37,553 nucleotides of DNA from Streptomyces harenosi (lineage in GTDB: Bacteria; Actinomycetota; Actinomycetes; Streptomycetales; Streptomycetaceae). Position numbers and translations under genes: made by a program. The first letter of the stretch is position 1, and every line of letters begins with the position of its first letter. The notes below the pieces were generated by a model that made no database searches, was not told the DNA's origin, and worked only from the letters and a program-made list of their open reading frames with translations. The stretch lies in NCBI RefSeq assembly GCF_011008945.1, contig NZ_WYCT01000030.1:1-37553 (forward strand). The letters run 5' to 3'. Below, one piece after another: positions 15,668 through 22,782 of this stretch.

Positions 15668-15964
15668 ATGACCACCGCCCATCAGGAGCACACCGCCCAC
15701 ACGCACGTCCACGGCCGGGACTGCGGGCACGCGCCGGTGCCCCACGGCGACCACACCGACTACGCGCACGACGGCCACCTGCACCGCGAGCACGCCGGGC
15801 ACTGGGACGAGTGCGAGCCCGCGGGACACACCTCCCACCAGGGCCACGACCACCAGCACGGCGAGAACTGCGGGCACGCGGGCGTGCGCCACGGCGACCA
15901 CGTCGACTATCTGCACGACGGCCACCGCCACGCCCTGCACGAGGGCCACTGGGACGACCACTGA
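15668..15964 (+). CDS. Histidine-rich metal-binding protein with internal duplication
   Basis: 98 aa from ATG 15668, with GGAGGTGA about 7 nt upstream. Twenty-seven of 98 residues are histidine. Two repeats of about 30 residues are clear: DCGHAPVPHGDHTDYAHDG... (about 18-48) and NCGHAGVRHGDHVDYLHDG... (about 66-98), each ending GHWD. Each has a lone cysteine (CGH) and regularly spaced HGDH and HDGH. This composition fits storage or buffering of zinc, nickel or copper in the cytoplasm, since there is no signal peptide. I did not see a Zur-type box in the 122 bp upstream. Similar small proteins in Streptomyces are sometimes labelled zinc transporter components, which the sequence does not support. 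Confidence 0.85.
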   Translation: MTTAHQEHTAHTHVHGRDCGHAPVPHGDHTDYAHDGHLHREHAGHWDECEPAGHTSHQGHDHQHGENCGHAGVRHGDHVDYLHDGHRHALHEGHWDDH

Positions 15965-15971
15965 GCCCACC

Positions 15972-15996
15972 GGGACGGGGCCACCGGCCCCCGTCC
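15972..15996 (+). terminator. Hairpin after the His-rich gene
   Basis: GGGACGGGG-CC pairs with GG-CCCCCGTCCC (one bulged base), loop ACC, starting 8 nt after the stop. Confidence 0.65.
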
Positions 15997-16052
15997 CCGC
16001 CGGACCGGGTGTCACCCTCCCGTACCCCTTCCCGGTCCGGAGCGACCACCGC

Positions 16053-16084
16053 GCGGCTCCCCCGCCACCCGGCGGGGGAGCCGC
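16053..16084. terminator. Second hairpin upstream of the acyl-CoA operon
   Basis: Perfect 14-bp stem (16053-16066 with 16071-16084), loop ACCC. It insulates the phosphotransferase/ACAD operon from upstream transcription. Confidence 0.8.
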
Positions 16085-16130
16085 CGTCCTGTCGTGGCGC
16101 CGATCACGTTCCGTCCGGGGACTGGACGGC

Positions 16131-16148
16131 ATACCGACCGGTCGGCAT
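16131..16148. promoter_or_regulatory. TetR-type operator ATACCGACCGGTCGGCAT
   Basis: A perfect 12-bp palindrome (CCGACCGGTCGG, 16134-16145) with flanks that extend the dyad by two of three positions. It lies just upstream of a TACTGT -10-like box (16159-16164) of the phosphotransferase/ACAD operon. The left half ATACCGAC is identical to the half-site at 22656-22673 before the SDR/ligase/TetR operon. Confidence 0.7.
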
Positions 16149-16204
16149 CATGAGCGGGTACTGTCCGTCCGCCCTCAGGCACCGCAGGACCCGTAGGAGC
16201 GCCG

Positions 16205-17239
16205 ATGAGCCCCGACCACCCGCCCGGACTCGACCTCGACCGGCTGCGCGGCCTGCTCGACCGCGAGCGTCCCGGCCTGGTGAGCGGCCCGCTGTCCGGC
16301 CGGCTGATCGAGGGCGGGCGCTCCAACCTGACGTACGCGGTCTCCGACGGCACGGCGCAGTGGGTGGTGCGGCGCCCGCCGCTCGGCCATGTGCTGGCCA
16401 CCGCGCACGACATGAGGCGCGAGCACCGGGTGATCAGCGCCCTGCACCCGACGGACGTGCCGGTGCCGCGCCCGGTGCTGCTGTGCGAGGACGAGGAGGT
16501 GCTCGGGGCGCCCTTCTACGTCATGGAGTTCGTCGAGGGCACGCCGTACCGCACGGCGGACCAGCTCGCCCCGCTGGGCCCCGGCCGCACCCGGGGCACC
16601 GTGCTGAACCTGGTCGACACCCTCGTCGAGCTGCACGCCGTGGACCCGGCCGAGGTGGGCCTGGAGGACTTCGGCCGGCCGGAGGGCTTCCTGGACCGGC
16701 AGCTCCGCCGCTGGGCCAAGCAGCTGGCCGCCTCCCGCACCCGCGACCTGCCGGGCATCGACGAGCTGCACGCCACGCTGGGCCGGGAGCTGCCCCGCTC
16801 CCCCGCCCCGGCCGTGGTGCACGGCGACTACCGGCTGGACAACGTGCTGATCGGCGCGGACGACCGGATCGCGGCGGTCCTCGACTGGGAGATGTCCACG
16901 CTCGGCGACCCGCTGACCGACCTGGGCCTGCTGGTGATGTACAGCGCGCCGCTCGGCCTGCCCGGCTCGCCCGTCTCGACCACCGCCGAGGCCCCCGGGC
17001 ACCCGGCCCCCGCGGAACTGATCGAGCGGTACGCCGCCCGCTCGGGGCGGGACGTCTCGGCCGTCTCCTGGTACACGGCGTTCGCCTGGTTCAAGCTCGC
17101 CGTGATCCTGGAGGGCATCCACTACCGCTACACACGGGGCCAGACGGTGGGCCGCGGCTTCGACCGCATCGGCGACCTCGTCCCGGTCTTCATCGAGCAC
17201 GGACTGACCACTCTTCACGAAGGCTCCCAGGAGGGCTGA
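16205..17239 (+). CDS. APH-fold phosphotransferase (ACAD10/11-associated type)
   Basis: 344 aa from ATG 16205, with TAGGAG about 6 nt upstream. Kinase-like landmarks: SNLTYAVSDGTAQWVVRRPP (ATP-site beta strands), YVMEFVEGTPYRTADQLAPLG (hinge), VVHGDYRLDNVLIG (catalytic loop with the Asp), and VLDWEMSTLGDPLTDLGLL (metal-binding Asp), followed by the helical LKLAVILEGIHYRY region. This branch of aminoglycoside-phosphotransferase-like enzymes is usually encoded beside long-chain acyl-CoA dehydrogenases and resembles the kinase half of human ACAD10/ACAD11. Those proteins act on 4-hydroxyacyl-CoAs by phosphorylation and elimination, so that activity is a reasonable inference here. The next gene starts 5 nt after the stop. 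Confidence 0.9.
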   Translation: MSPDHPPGLDLDRLRGLLDRERPGLVSGPLSGRLIEGGRSNLTYAVSDGTAQWVVRRPPLGHVLATAHDMRREHRVISALHPTDVPVPRPVLLCEDEEVLGAPFYVMEFVEGTPYRTADQLAPLGPGRTRGTVLNLVDTLVELHAVDPAEVGLEDFGRPEGFLDRQLRRWAKQLAASRTRDLPGIDELHATLGRELPRSPAPAVVHGDYRLDNVLIGADDRIAAVLDWEMSTLGDPLTDLGLLVMYSAPLGLPGSPVSTTAEAPGHPAPAELIERYAARSGRDVSAVSWYTAFAWFKLAVILEGIHYRYTRGQTVGRGFDRIGDLVPVFIEHGLTTLHEGSQEG

Positions 17240-17244
17240 TCGGC

Positions 17245-18462
17245 ATGGACTTCGCGTTCGACGCGCGCACCGAGGAACTGCGCGCCAGGCTCCTCGCCTT
17301 CATGGACGAGTACGTGTATCCGGCCGAGGCCGTCGCCCACGAGCAGCGGGCGCGGCTGGCGTCGCCGTGGGACACCCCGCCGGTCGTCGAGGAGCTGAAG
17401 GCCGAGGCGCGCCGCCAGGGCCTGTGGAACCTCTTCCTGCCCGACGCCGAGCACGGCGCCGGCCTCACCAACCTCCAGTACGCGCCGCTCGCGGAGATCA
17501 CCGGCCGCAGTCCGCAGCTCGCGCCGACGGCCACCAACTGCGCCGCGCCGGACACCGGCAACATGGAGGTGCTCGCCCAGTTCGGCGACGAGCGGCAGCA
17601 GAAGCAGTGGCTCGGGCCGCTGCTGAACGGCGAGATCCGTTCCGCGTTCGCGATGACCGAGCCGGACGTGGCCTCCTCCGACGCCACGAACATCACCACG
17701 CGCATCGAGCGGGACGGCGACGAGTACGTCGTCACCGGCCGCAAGTGGTACATCTCCGGGGCGATGAACCCGGACTGCAAGATCTTCATCGTGATGGGGA
17801 AGACGGACCCGGACGGGGCCGACATCCGCCGCCAGCAGTCCATGGTCCTGGTCCCGCGCGACACCCCCGGCGTCACCGTCAAGCGCGCGATGCAGGTCTT
17901 CGGCTACGAGGACCACTGGCACGGCGGCCACGCCGAGGTCGTCTTCGACCACGCGCGCGTGCCGGTGTCGAACCTGATCGGCGAGGAGGGCGGCGGCTTC
18001 GCCATCGCCCAGGCCCGGCTCGGCCCCGGCCGCATCCACCACTGCATGCGGCTGATCGGCATGGCCGAGCGGGCGATCGAGCTGATGTGCAGGCGGGCGG
18101 TGTCGCGCACGGCGTTCGGCAAGGCGCTGGCGCAGCAGGGGGTGGTGCACAACTGGATCGCCGACGCGCGGGTGGCGGTCGAGCAACTGCGCCTGCTGGT
18201 CCTGAAGACGGCCTGGATGATGGACACCGTCGGCAACAAGGGCGCCCACACCGAGATCCAGGCCATCAAGATCGCCACACCGCGCACGGTGGTCGGCATC
18301 CTGGACCGGGCGATCCAGTTGCACGGCGCGGGCGGCGTGAGCCAGGACTTCCCGCTGGCCGAGCTGTACGCCGGAGCCCGCACCCTGATGCTCGCCGACG
18401 GCCCGGACGAGGTGCACCAGCGGTCGCTGGCACGGCGGGAGCTGCGGACGTACCTGCCGTAG
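17245..18462 (+). CDS. Acyl-CoA dehydrogenase, ACAD10/11-like
   Basis: 405 aa from ATG 17245, with GGAGGG about 10 nt upstream, coupled to the kinase gene. Three ACAD domains: the N-terminal helices (MDFAFDARTEELRARLLAF); the beta domain with FAMTEPDVASSDATNI (FAD/substrate loop), VTGRKWYISGAMNP and VFGYEDHWHGGHAEVVFDHARVP; and the C-terminal helices with RTAFGKALAQQG, IQAIKIATPRTV, QLHGAGGVSQDFPLAELYAGARTLMLADGPDEVH. The ADGPDEVH ending replaces the YEGT glutamate motif of short-chain enzymes and is typical of the ACAD10/11 group. FAD-dependent oxidation of an acyl-CoA, likely the product of the neighbouring kinase step. Probably controlled by the operator at 16131. Confidence 0.93.
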   Translation: MDFAFDARTEELRARLLAFMDEYVYPAEAVAHEQRARLASPWDTPPVVEELKAEARRQGLWNLFLPDAEHGAGLTNLQYAPLAEITGRSPQLAPTATNCAAPDTGNMEVLAQFGDERQQKQWLGPLLNGEIRSAFAMTEPDVASSDATNITTRIERDGDEYVVTGRKWYISGAMNPDCKIFIVMGKTDPDGADIRRQQSMVLVPRDTPGVTVKRAMQVFGYEDHWHGGHAEVVFDHARVPVSNLIGEEGGGFAIAQARLGPGRIHHCMRLIGMAERAIELMCRRAVSRTAFGKALAQQGVVHNWIADARVAVEQLRLLVLKTAWMMDTVGNKGAHTEIQAIKIATPRTVVGILDRAIQLHGAGGVSQDFPLAELYAGARTLMLADGPDEVHQRSLARRELRTYLP

Positions 18463-18494
18463 CCGCCCGTCGCGGCCCGCCTCGTGGGCCTGCG

Positions 18495-18605
18495 CTAGTA
18501 ACCCCCCGAGTAGTGGTGGTCCGCGCGGGCCAGGGCGCGCAGGAAGGCGACGAGGCGGAGCCGGAGCGGCGGTCTGGTGCGCACACGCGGTGGTCTGCGG
18601 TTCAT
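18495..18605 (-). CDS. Possible 36-aa basic microprotein divergent from lysR
   Basis: Small ORF from ATG 18605 to TAG at 18495. The first two thirds are arginine/leucine-rich and amphipathic (RTRPPLRLRLVAFLRALARA), and the C-terminus is DHHYSGGY. A CAGGCT box (minus strand, 18612-18617) lies 6 nt before the ATG, matching the leaderless pattern of many genes here, with TTGGAC about 19 nt further up as a -35. It shares its 75-bp promoter region with lysR, whose operator-like repeats lie between them. LysR genes usually face a target, and nothing else faces this one. No family recognised. It could still be a chance ORF. Confidence 0.4.
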   Translation of the reverse strand: MNRRPPRVRTRPPLRLRLVAFLRALARADHHYSGGY

Positions 18606-18643
18606 GGCTCCAGCCTGGCCCGCACCCCCTCCAGCGGTCCAAC

Positions 18644-18680
18644 AGATGGTTTCGCTGGTTCCCATCTCTAAGATAGATGG
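18644..18680. promoter_or_regulatory. LysR-type operator cluster upstream of lysR
   Basis: Hexamer AGATGG at 18644-18649, its inverse CCATCT at 18662-18667, and AGATGG again at 18675-18680. The inner pair contains ATC-N9-GAT (18664-18678), the standard LysR T-N11-A box. A TAAGAT -10-like hexamer (18669-18674) sits within it, 6 nt before the lysR ATG, so LysR binding would block its own promoter. Confidence 0.6.
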
Positions 18681-19601
18681 ATGGAGTTGCGCCAGCTCCG
18701 CCACTTCATGGCGGTCGTCACCGAGGGCGGCTTCACCGCCGCCGCCCGCGCCGAACTCATCGCCCAGTCGGCGCTCAGCACCTCGATCCGGAATCTGGAG
18801 CGCGAGCTGGGCGCCGATCTGTTCGACCGCACCGGCCGCCGGGTGGTCCTCACGCAGGCGGGCCGCGCGCTGCTGCCGCAGGCCCGGGCGCTGCTGGCCG
18901 GGGCGCAGGCCGCGCGGGACGCGGTCGCGGACGTGGCGAACCTGGCCGCGGGCCGCGTCTCCATCGGCACCATCCAGACGCTGACCTGTGTGGACCTGCC
19001 CGGCGAGCTGGCCGCCTTCCACCGCCGGTTCCCCGGTGTCCAGGTCTCCGTGCGGGACGCGCCGGTCGGCGAGCTGACCGAGGAGCTGCGCGCGGGCGAG
19101 CTGGACCTGGCCTATCTCGCGCCGGACGCGCGGGAGCTGCCCGAGGGCCTGACCGCGTACGCCACCTGGCACGAGGAGCTGGTGCTGATCACCGCGCCGG
19201 GCCACCCGCTGGCGCGGGCCGGGCGGGCACTGCTCAGGGATCTCGCCGAGGAGCCGTTCGTCGACTTCCGGGCGGGCACCGGCCTGGAGACGGCGGTACG
19301 GCGGCTGGCCGCCCACTGCCGCCTGGAGCGCCGGATCACCTGCGACGTCACCCAGATCGGGCTGCTGGTGGAGCTGGTGCGCGCCGGGATCGGGGTGGCG
19401 TTCGTGCCGCGGCGGATCGGCGAGCGGGCGGGGCTGCCGTGCGTGAGGATCCGGCAGCCGGACCCGGCCCGTACGGTCGTGCTGGCCGGGCGCGGGCCGC
19501 GGCCGCGCAATCCCGCGGCCGCGGCCCTGCTCGCCCACCTCACGGGCGCAGCGCCCGCAGCAGCAGATCCGCCAGGTGGTCGGCGACCTCACGAGGGGTG
19601 A
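18681..19601 (+). CDS. LysR family transcriptional regulator
   Basis: 306 aa from ATG 18681, probably leaderless (TAAGAT ending 6 nt upstream, no ribosome site). N-terminal winged helix MELRQLRHFMAVVTEGGFTAAARAELIAQSALSTSIRNLERELGADLFDR-type (about 1-60), linker helix, then the periplasmic-binding-protein-like effector domain in two lobes (VSIGTIQTLTCVDLP... and ...GLLVELVRAGIGVAFVPRRIGE). The effector is unknown. Its 3' end overlaps the convergent tetR by 62 bp, so antisense transcription could link the two. The best candidate target is the divergent 36-aa ORF or lysR itself. Confidence 0.92.
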   Translation: MELRQLRHFMAVVTEGGFTAAARAELIAQSALSTSIRNLERELGADLFDRTGRRVVLTQAGRALLPQARALLAGAQAARDAVADVANLAAGRVSIGTIQTLTCVDLPGELAAFHRRFPGVQVSVRDAPVGELTEELRAGELDLAYLAPDARELPEGLTAYATWHEELVLITAPGHPLARAGRALLRDLAEEPFVDFRAGTGLETAVRRLAAHCRLERRITCDVTQIGLLVELVRAGIGVAFVPRRIGERAGLPCVRIRQPDPARTVVLAGRGPRPRNPAAAALLAHLTGAAPAAADPPGGRRPHEG

Positions 19602-20133
19602 GCGGGCCGTCGGGGCGGTACCAGGTCGACAGGTGGTGGACGGAGCCGAAGTGGTAGTCCACCACGAGGTCGGCGGGGGTCGCCGTGGAGAAGACGCCGG
19701 CCCGCTGGCCCTCCTCGACCAGGGCGCGGAAGCGCTCGTGGTAGCGGCGGCGCTCGGCGCGCACCTGCTTGTTCTTCTCGGGGCTCAGGTGGTGCATGGA
19801 GCGGAAGAAGATCGACGCGTCGTCGAGGTTCTCGATCGTGGTGACGACGACGTCGGCCGCCGCGTCCCGCAGCCGCTTCTCCACCGGCTCGTCGGCGTCG
19901 GCGAAGGTGTCCAGGCGTTCCTGCTGGAGACGCAGCACGCGCGCGTACACCTCGTGCAGGAGGTCGTCCTTGGAGCCGAAGTAGTGGTAGAGCGCCCCCT
20001 TGGTGACGCCCGCCGCCTCCACGATCTCCTGCACGGAGGTGCGGTCGTAGCCCTGCTCGGCGAAGAGCCGGGTGGCGGCGGCCAGGAGCCGCTGCGGCAC
20101 AGGTGTCCCGTCACCGTCCGTCGTCCTGGGCAC
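19540..20133 (-). CDS. TetR family regulator of the acyl-CoA module
   Basis: 197 aa from GTG 20133, with AGGTGG about 5 nt upstream. An in-frame GTG at 20142 is an alternative. N-terminal TetR helix-turn-helix: RLLAAATRLFAEQGYDRTSVQEIVEAAGVTKGALYHYFGSKDDLLHEVY (in pieces, residues about 12-60). The C-terminal ligand domain has FFRSMHHLSPEKNKQVRAERRRYHERF, as in fatty-acid-type TetR regulators (FadR/AcrR group). Third gene of the SDR-ligase-tetR operon, 32 nt after the ligase stop. The matching half-sites at 22656 and 16131 suggest that it represses its own operon and the phosphotransferase/ACAD operon, with an acyl-CoA as the likely inducer. Confidence 0.9.
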   Translation of the reverse strand: MPRTTDGDGTPVPQRLLAAATRLFAEQGYDRTSVQEIVEAAGVTKGALYHYFGSKDDLLHEVYARVLRLQQERLDTFADADEPVEKRLRDAAADVVVTTIENLDDASIFFRSMHHLSPEKNKQVRAERRRYHERFRALVEEGQRAGVFSTATPADLVVDYHFGSVHHLSTWYRPDGPLTPREVADHLADLLLRALRP

Positions 20134-20165
20134 TGCCGCCACCTGCCTTTCCGTCCGTTGTGCTG

Positions 20166-21830
20166 CTAGTTGCCGTGCGACCGGGAACGCAGTTCCCGAC
20201 GGAGGATCTTCCCACTCGCCGTCTTCGGCAGGTCGGGCAGGATCTCCACCTGGCGCGGATACTTGTACGCGGCCAGTTTTTCCCTGCAGTAGGCGGCGAG
20301 CTCGCCGGGGTCCGTCTCGGCGCCCGGGCGCAGGCTGATGTACGCCTTGACGGTCTCGCCCCGGTAGCCGTCGGGCACCCCGACCACCGCGGCCTCGCGC
20401 ACCGCCGGGTGGGTGTACAGCACGTCCTCGACCTCGCGCGGCCAGACCTTGAAGCCGGAGGCGTTGATCATGTCCTTCTTGCGGTCGACCACGTACAGCC
20501 AGCCGCTGTCGTCCATGAAACCGATGTCGCCTGTGCGCAGCTCGCCGCCGGGGAAGGTCTCGGCGGTGGCGTCGGGGCGGCGCCAGTAGCCGGGCACGAC
20601 CTGCGGCCCGCTGACGACGATCTCGCCCTGCTCGCCGAAGGGCACCTCCTCGCCCTGGTCGTCGACGATCCGTACGACGGTCTCCGGGCCGGGCAGGCCC
20701 ACGGCGAGGGTCCCCGACGCCGGGTCGACCGGGGCCTGCAGGTGGGGCGGGACGGAGGCGCAGGGGGCGGTGCACTCGGTGAGGCCGTAGCCGTTGTGGA
20801 TGTACGGCCCGAAACCGGCCCGGAACTTCTCCACCAGGGCGGGCGGCAGCGGGGCGCCGCCGGAGGAGAGGGTGGCGAAGGACGCGAAGTGCTCGCGGGT
20901 GACGGCGGGGTGGGCGGCCAGCGCCATGAAGGCGGTGGAGGGGCCGACGGTGTAGTGCGGGCGGTGCTCGGCGAAGGCGTCCAGCACCACACCGGCCTCG
21001 AACCGGTAGGCGAGGGCGAGGGTGCCGGTGCTGTTCAGGCAGGCGGCGAACTGGCAGACCATGCCGGTGATGTGGAACAGGGGCGCGAGGGCGAAGTAGA
21101 CCGGGGCCTCGGGCAGGCCGAGCCCGGTCCGCTGCCGCTCGGCGTTGTACATGATGTTGCGGTGGGTGTTGGTGGCGCCCTTGGGCGTGCCGCTGGTGCC
21201 GGAGGTGTAGCTGATGAGGGCGATGTCGCCGGGGTCCGGCGCGCGGTCCCCGGGGGCGGGACGGCCCGCGCCCGCGACGGCCGTCAGGTCGTCGGCGTCG
21301 GCCGCCTGCGGGAGCCGCTCGAAGGTCAGCACGCGCGCGTCGTCCCGCGTCTGGAAGTCCAGCTCGCAGGCGGTGAGCACGATCCGCACCGGCGTGCCGG
21401 CGGCCGTGTCGCGCAGGTACGACTCCCAGGCCCGGTCGGAGCAGACCAGCGCCGTGGCCTCGCCGTCCCGCAGGACGTGGTCCACCTCCCCCGACTTGTA
21501 CATCGGGTTGACGGGGATCACGACCGCGCCCGCCTTCCAGGCGCCGAGCACGGCCAGCACGAAGTGCGGGGAGTTCTGCAGCAGGACCGCGACCCGGTCG
21601 CCGCGCTCCAGACCACGGGCGGCGAGGTACCCGGCGACCGAATCGCTCAGCTCGTCCACCTCGCGGTAGGTCAGGCGGCCGTCGAAGTAGGCCAGGCAGG
21701 TGCGGTCGGGAGCCTCGGCGACGGCCCGGCGCAGGGCGTGCACGAGCGAGCCGGCCGGGCTGACCGGGGCCTTCTGGGCGTCGGTGAGCAGGGCGAGCCA
21801 GGGCTTGGCCGCGTAGCGGGAGGCGGTCAT
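20166..21830 (-). CDS. Long-chain fatty-acid--CoA ligase (AMP-forming)
   Basis: 554 aa from ATG 21830, overlapping the upstream SDR stop by 4 nt (ATGA). It is an ANL-superfamily enzyme with the P-loop YTSGTSGTPKGATNTHRN, GYGLTECTAP (A5), ELRTGDIGFMDDSGWLYVVDRKKDM (A7-A8), INASGFKVWPREVE and KTASGKILRREL with the adenylation lysine. The N-terminal FDGRLTYREVDELSDSVAGYL is standard. It activates a carboxylic acid with ATP and CoA. The chain-length pocket cannot be judged by eye. Together with the SDR it probably supplies acyl-CoA to the phosphotransferase/ACAD operon, which shares the operator type. Confidence 0.93.
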   Translation of the reverse strand: MTASRYAAKPWLALLTDAQKAPVSPAGSLVHALRRAVAEAPDRTCLAYFDGRLTYREVDELSDSVAGYLAARGLERGDRVAVLLQNSPHFVLAVLGAWKAGAVVIPVNPMYKSGEVDHVLRDGEATALVCSDRAWESYLRDTAAGTPVRIVLTACELDFQTRDDARVLTFERLPQAADADDLTAVAGAGRPAPGDRAPDPGDIALISYTSGTSGTPKGATNTHRNIMYNAERQRTGLGLPEAPVYFALAPLFHITGMVCQFAACLNSTGTLALAYRFEAGVVLDAFAEHRPHYTVGPSTAFMALAAHPAVTREHFASFATLSSGGAPLPPALVEKFRAGFGPYIHNGYGLTECTAPCASVPPHLQAPVDPASGTLAVGLPGPETVVRIVDDQGEEVPFGEQGEIVVSGPQVVPGYWRRPDATAETFPGGELRTGDIGFMDDSGWLYVVDRKKDMINASGFKVWPREVEDVLYTHPAVREAAVVGVPDGYRGETVKAYISLRPGAETDPGELAAYCREKLAAYKYPRQVEILPDLPKTASGKILRRELRSRSHGN

Positions 21831-22594
21831 CGGGCCGTCGCCTCCCACTGCTGCTGGAGCCGGTTCATGCCGCGCAGCCAGCGGTCGGGCTCGGCGGCCC
21901 GGGCCCGGTAGTACTCGGCGACCTCGGGGTGCGGCAGGATCAGGAAGCGGTCGTCCTCGATGCCCTGGAAGAGGGCCTGCGCCACGTCCTCCGGCTCGAT
22001 GGCGGTGGGGCGCAGCACCAGGTCGCCGGCGCTGCCGCTGGCGGTGAGCATGTCGGTGCGCACGCCCTGGGGGCAGATGGCGTGCACCTTCACCCCGCGG
22101 TGGCGGTACGTCAGCGACAGCCACTCGGCGAAGGCGTAGGCGCCGTGCTTGGTGACGCTGTACGGGGCGGCGCCGATCATGGTGAGCAGCCCGGCGGCCG
22201 AGACGGTGGAGACGAACCTGCCGTCGCCGCGCGCCAGCCAGTCCGGGAGCAGCAGATGGGCCGCGCGGACATGGGCCATGACGTTGACGTCCCAGGCCAG
22301 CGCCCAGACGGCCTCGTCCGCCGACTCCGACCCGCCGGAGGCGACGCCGGCGTTGGCGCAGTAGACGTCGACCGTGCCGCCGAGCGCGGCGCGGGCCTCG
22401 TCGACGATGGCCGAGGCGTCGCCGGGCACCGGTGTCCCGCCGATCTCGTCGGCGACGGCCTTCGCCTTGTCCGGGTCGAGGTCGTTGACGACGACCCGGG
22501 CGCCCTCGGCGGCGAAGCGGCGGGCCAGCGCGGCCCCGATGCCGCCTCCCGCTCCGGTGACGACCACTCCGGCATCCTGCACGGCTTCCACCAT
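21827..22594 (-). CDS. Short-chain dehydrogenase/reductase (SDR)
   Basis: 255 aa from ATG 22594, with AAGGAG at 22600-22605. Longer starts upstream run through the operator and are rejected. Classical SDR: TGAGGGIG nucleotide motif (residues 13-20), ND after the second strand (VVVNDLDPDKAKAV, suggesting NAD+ over NADP+), CANAG, the catalytic serine in FVSTVSAAGLL, and Y145-SVT-K149. The end region FQGIEDDRFLILPHPEVAEYYRARAAEPDRWLRGM is typical of actinobacterial members found in lipid catabolic operons. First gene of the SDR-ligase-tetR operon. Probably oxidises a 3-hydroxyacyl or alcohol intermediate. Confidence 0.92.
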   Translation of the reverse strand: MVEAVQDAGVVVTGAGGGIGAALARRFAAEGARVVVNDLDPDKAKAVADEIGGTPVPGDASAIVDEARAALGGTVDVYCANAGVASGGSESADEAVWALAWDVNVMAHVRAAHLLLPDWLARGDGRFVSTVSAAGLLTMIGAAPYSVTKHGAYAFAEWLSLTYRHRGVKVHAICPQGVRTDMLTASGSAGDLVLRPTAIEPEDVAQALFQGIEDDRFLILPHPEVAEYYRARAAEPDRWLRGMNRLQQQWEATAR

Positions 22595-22604
22595 CGGTCT
22601 CCTT

Positions 22605-22629
22605 CGACGCGACGCGACGTGACGTGACG
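22605..22629. repeat. Five tandem pentamers in the SDR leader
   Basis: Five consecutive 5-bp units: CGACG three times, then TGACG twice. They lie between the operator/promoter and the Shine-Dalgarno of the SDR gene, inside its probable 5' leader. The array touches the AAGGAG ribosome site, so slippage would change leader length. Confidence 0.7.
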
Positions 22630-22655
22630 CGAACCATCGGCTCTGCTGGAGCGCC

Positions 22656-22673
22656 AGACTAACCAGTCGGTAT
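22656..22673. promoter_or_regulatory. TetR-type operator before the SDR/ligase/tetR operon
   Basis: On the minus strand the site reads ATACCGACTGGTTAGTCT. The left half ATACCGAC and the central GGT match the site at 16131-16148 (13 of 18 positions identical overall). A TTAGTCT -10-like stretch lies within it for the minus-strand operon, so binding should repress. Confidence 0.65.
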
Positions 22674-22743
22674 GTACGGGGGAAGGGGTGTTCCGCGTCG
22701 GGCTCGTTCCGCACCGCCGGGCCGGGCGCTAGCGTGCGTGGGC

Positions 22744-22782
22744 ATGTCAGCCGCCGCCGCGCTCACCGGAGGTACCGCATGA
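22744..22782 (+). CDS. Possible 12-codon leaderless uORF coupled to namZ
   Basis: ATG 22744 follows a TAGCGT -10-like box (22730-22735) by 8 nt, so transcription probably begins at or near this ATG. The frame encodes MSAAAALTGGTA, and its TGA (22780-22782) overlaps the ATG of the muramidase gene (22779). The GGAGGT ribosome site of the main gene lies inside the uORF. Translation of the uORF could open or gate the main start. Very short, so it may be incidental. Confidence 0.4.
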   Translation: MSAAAALTGGTA

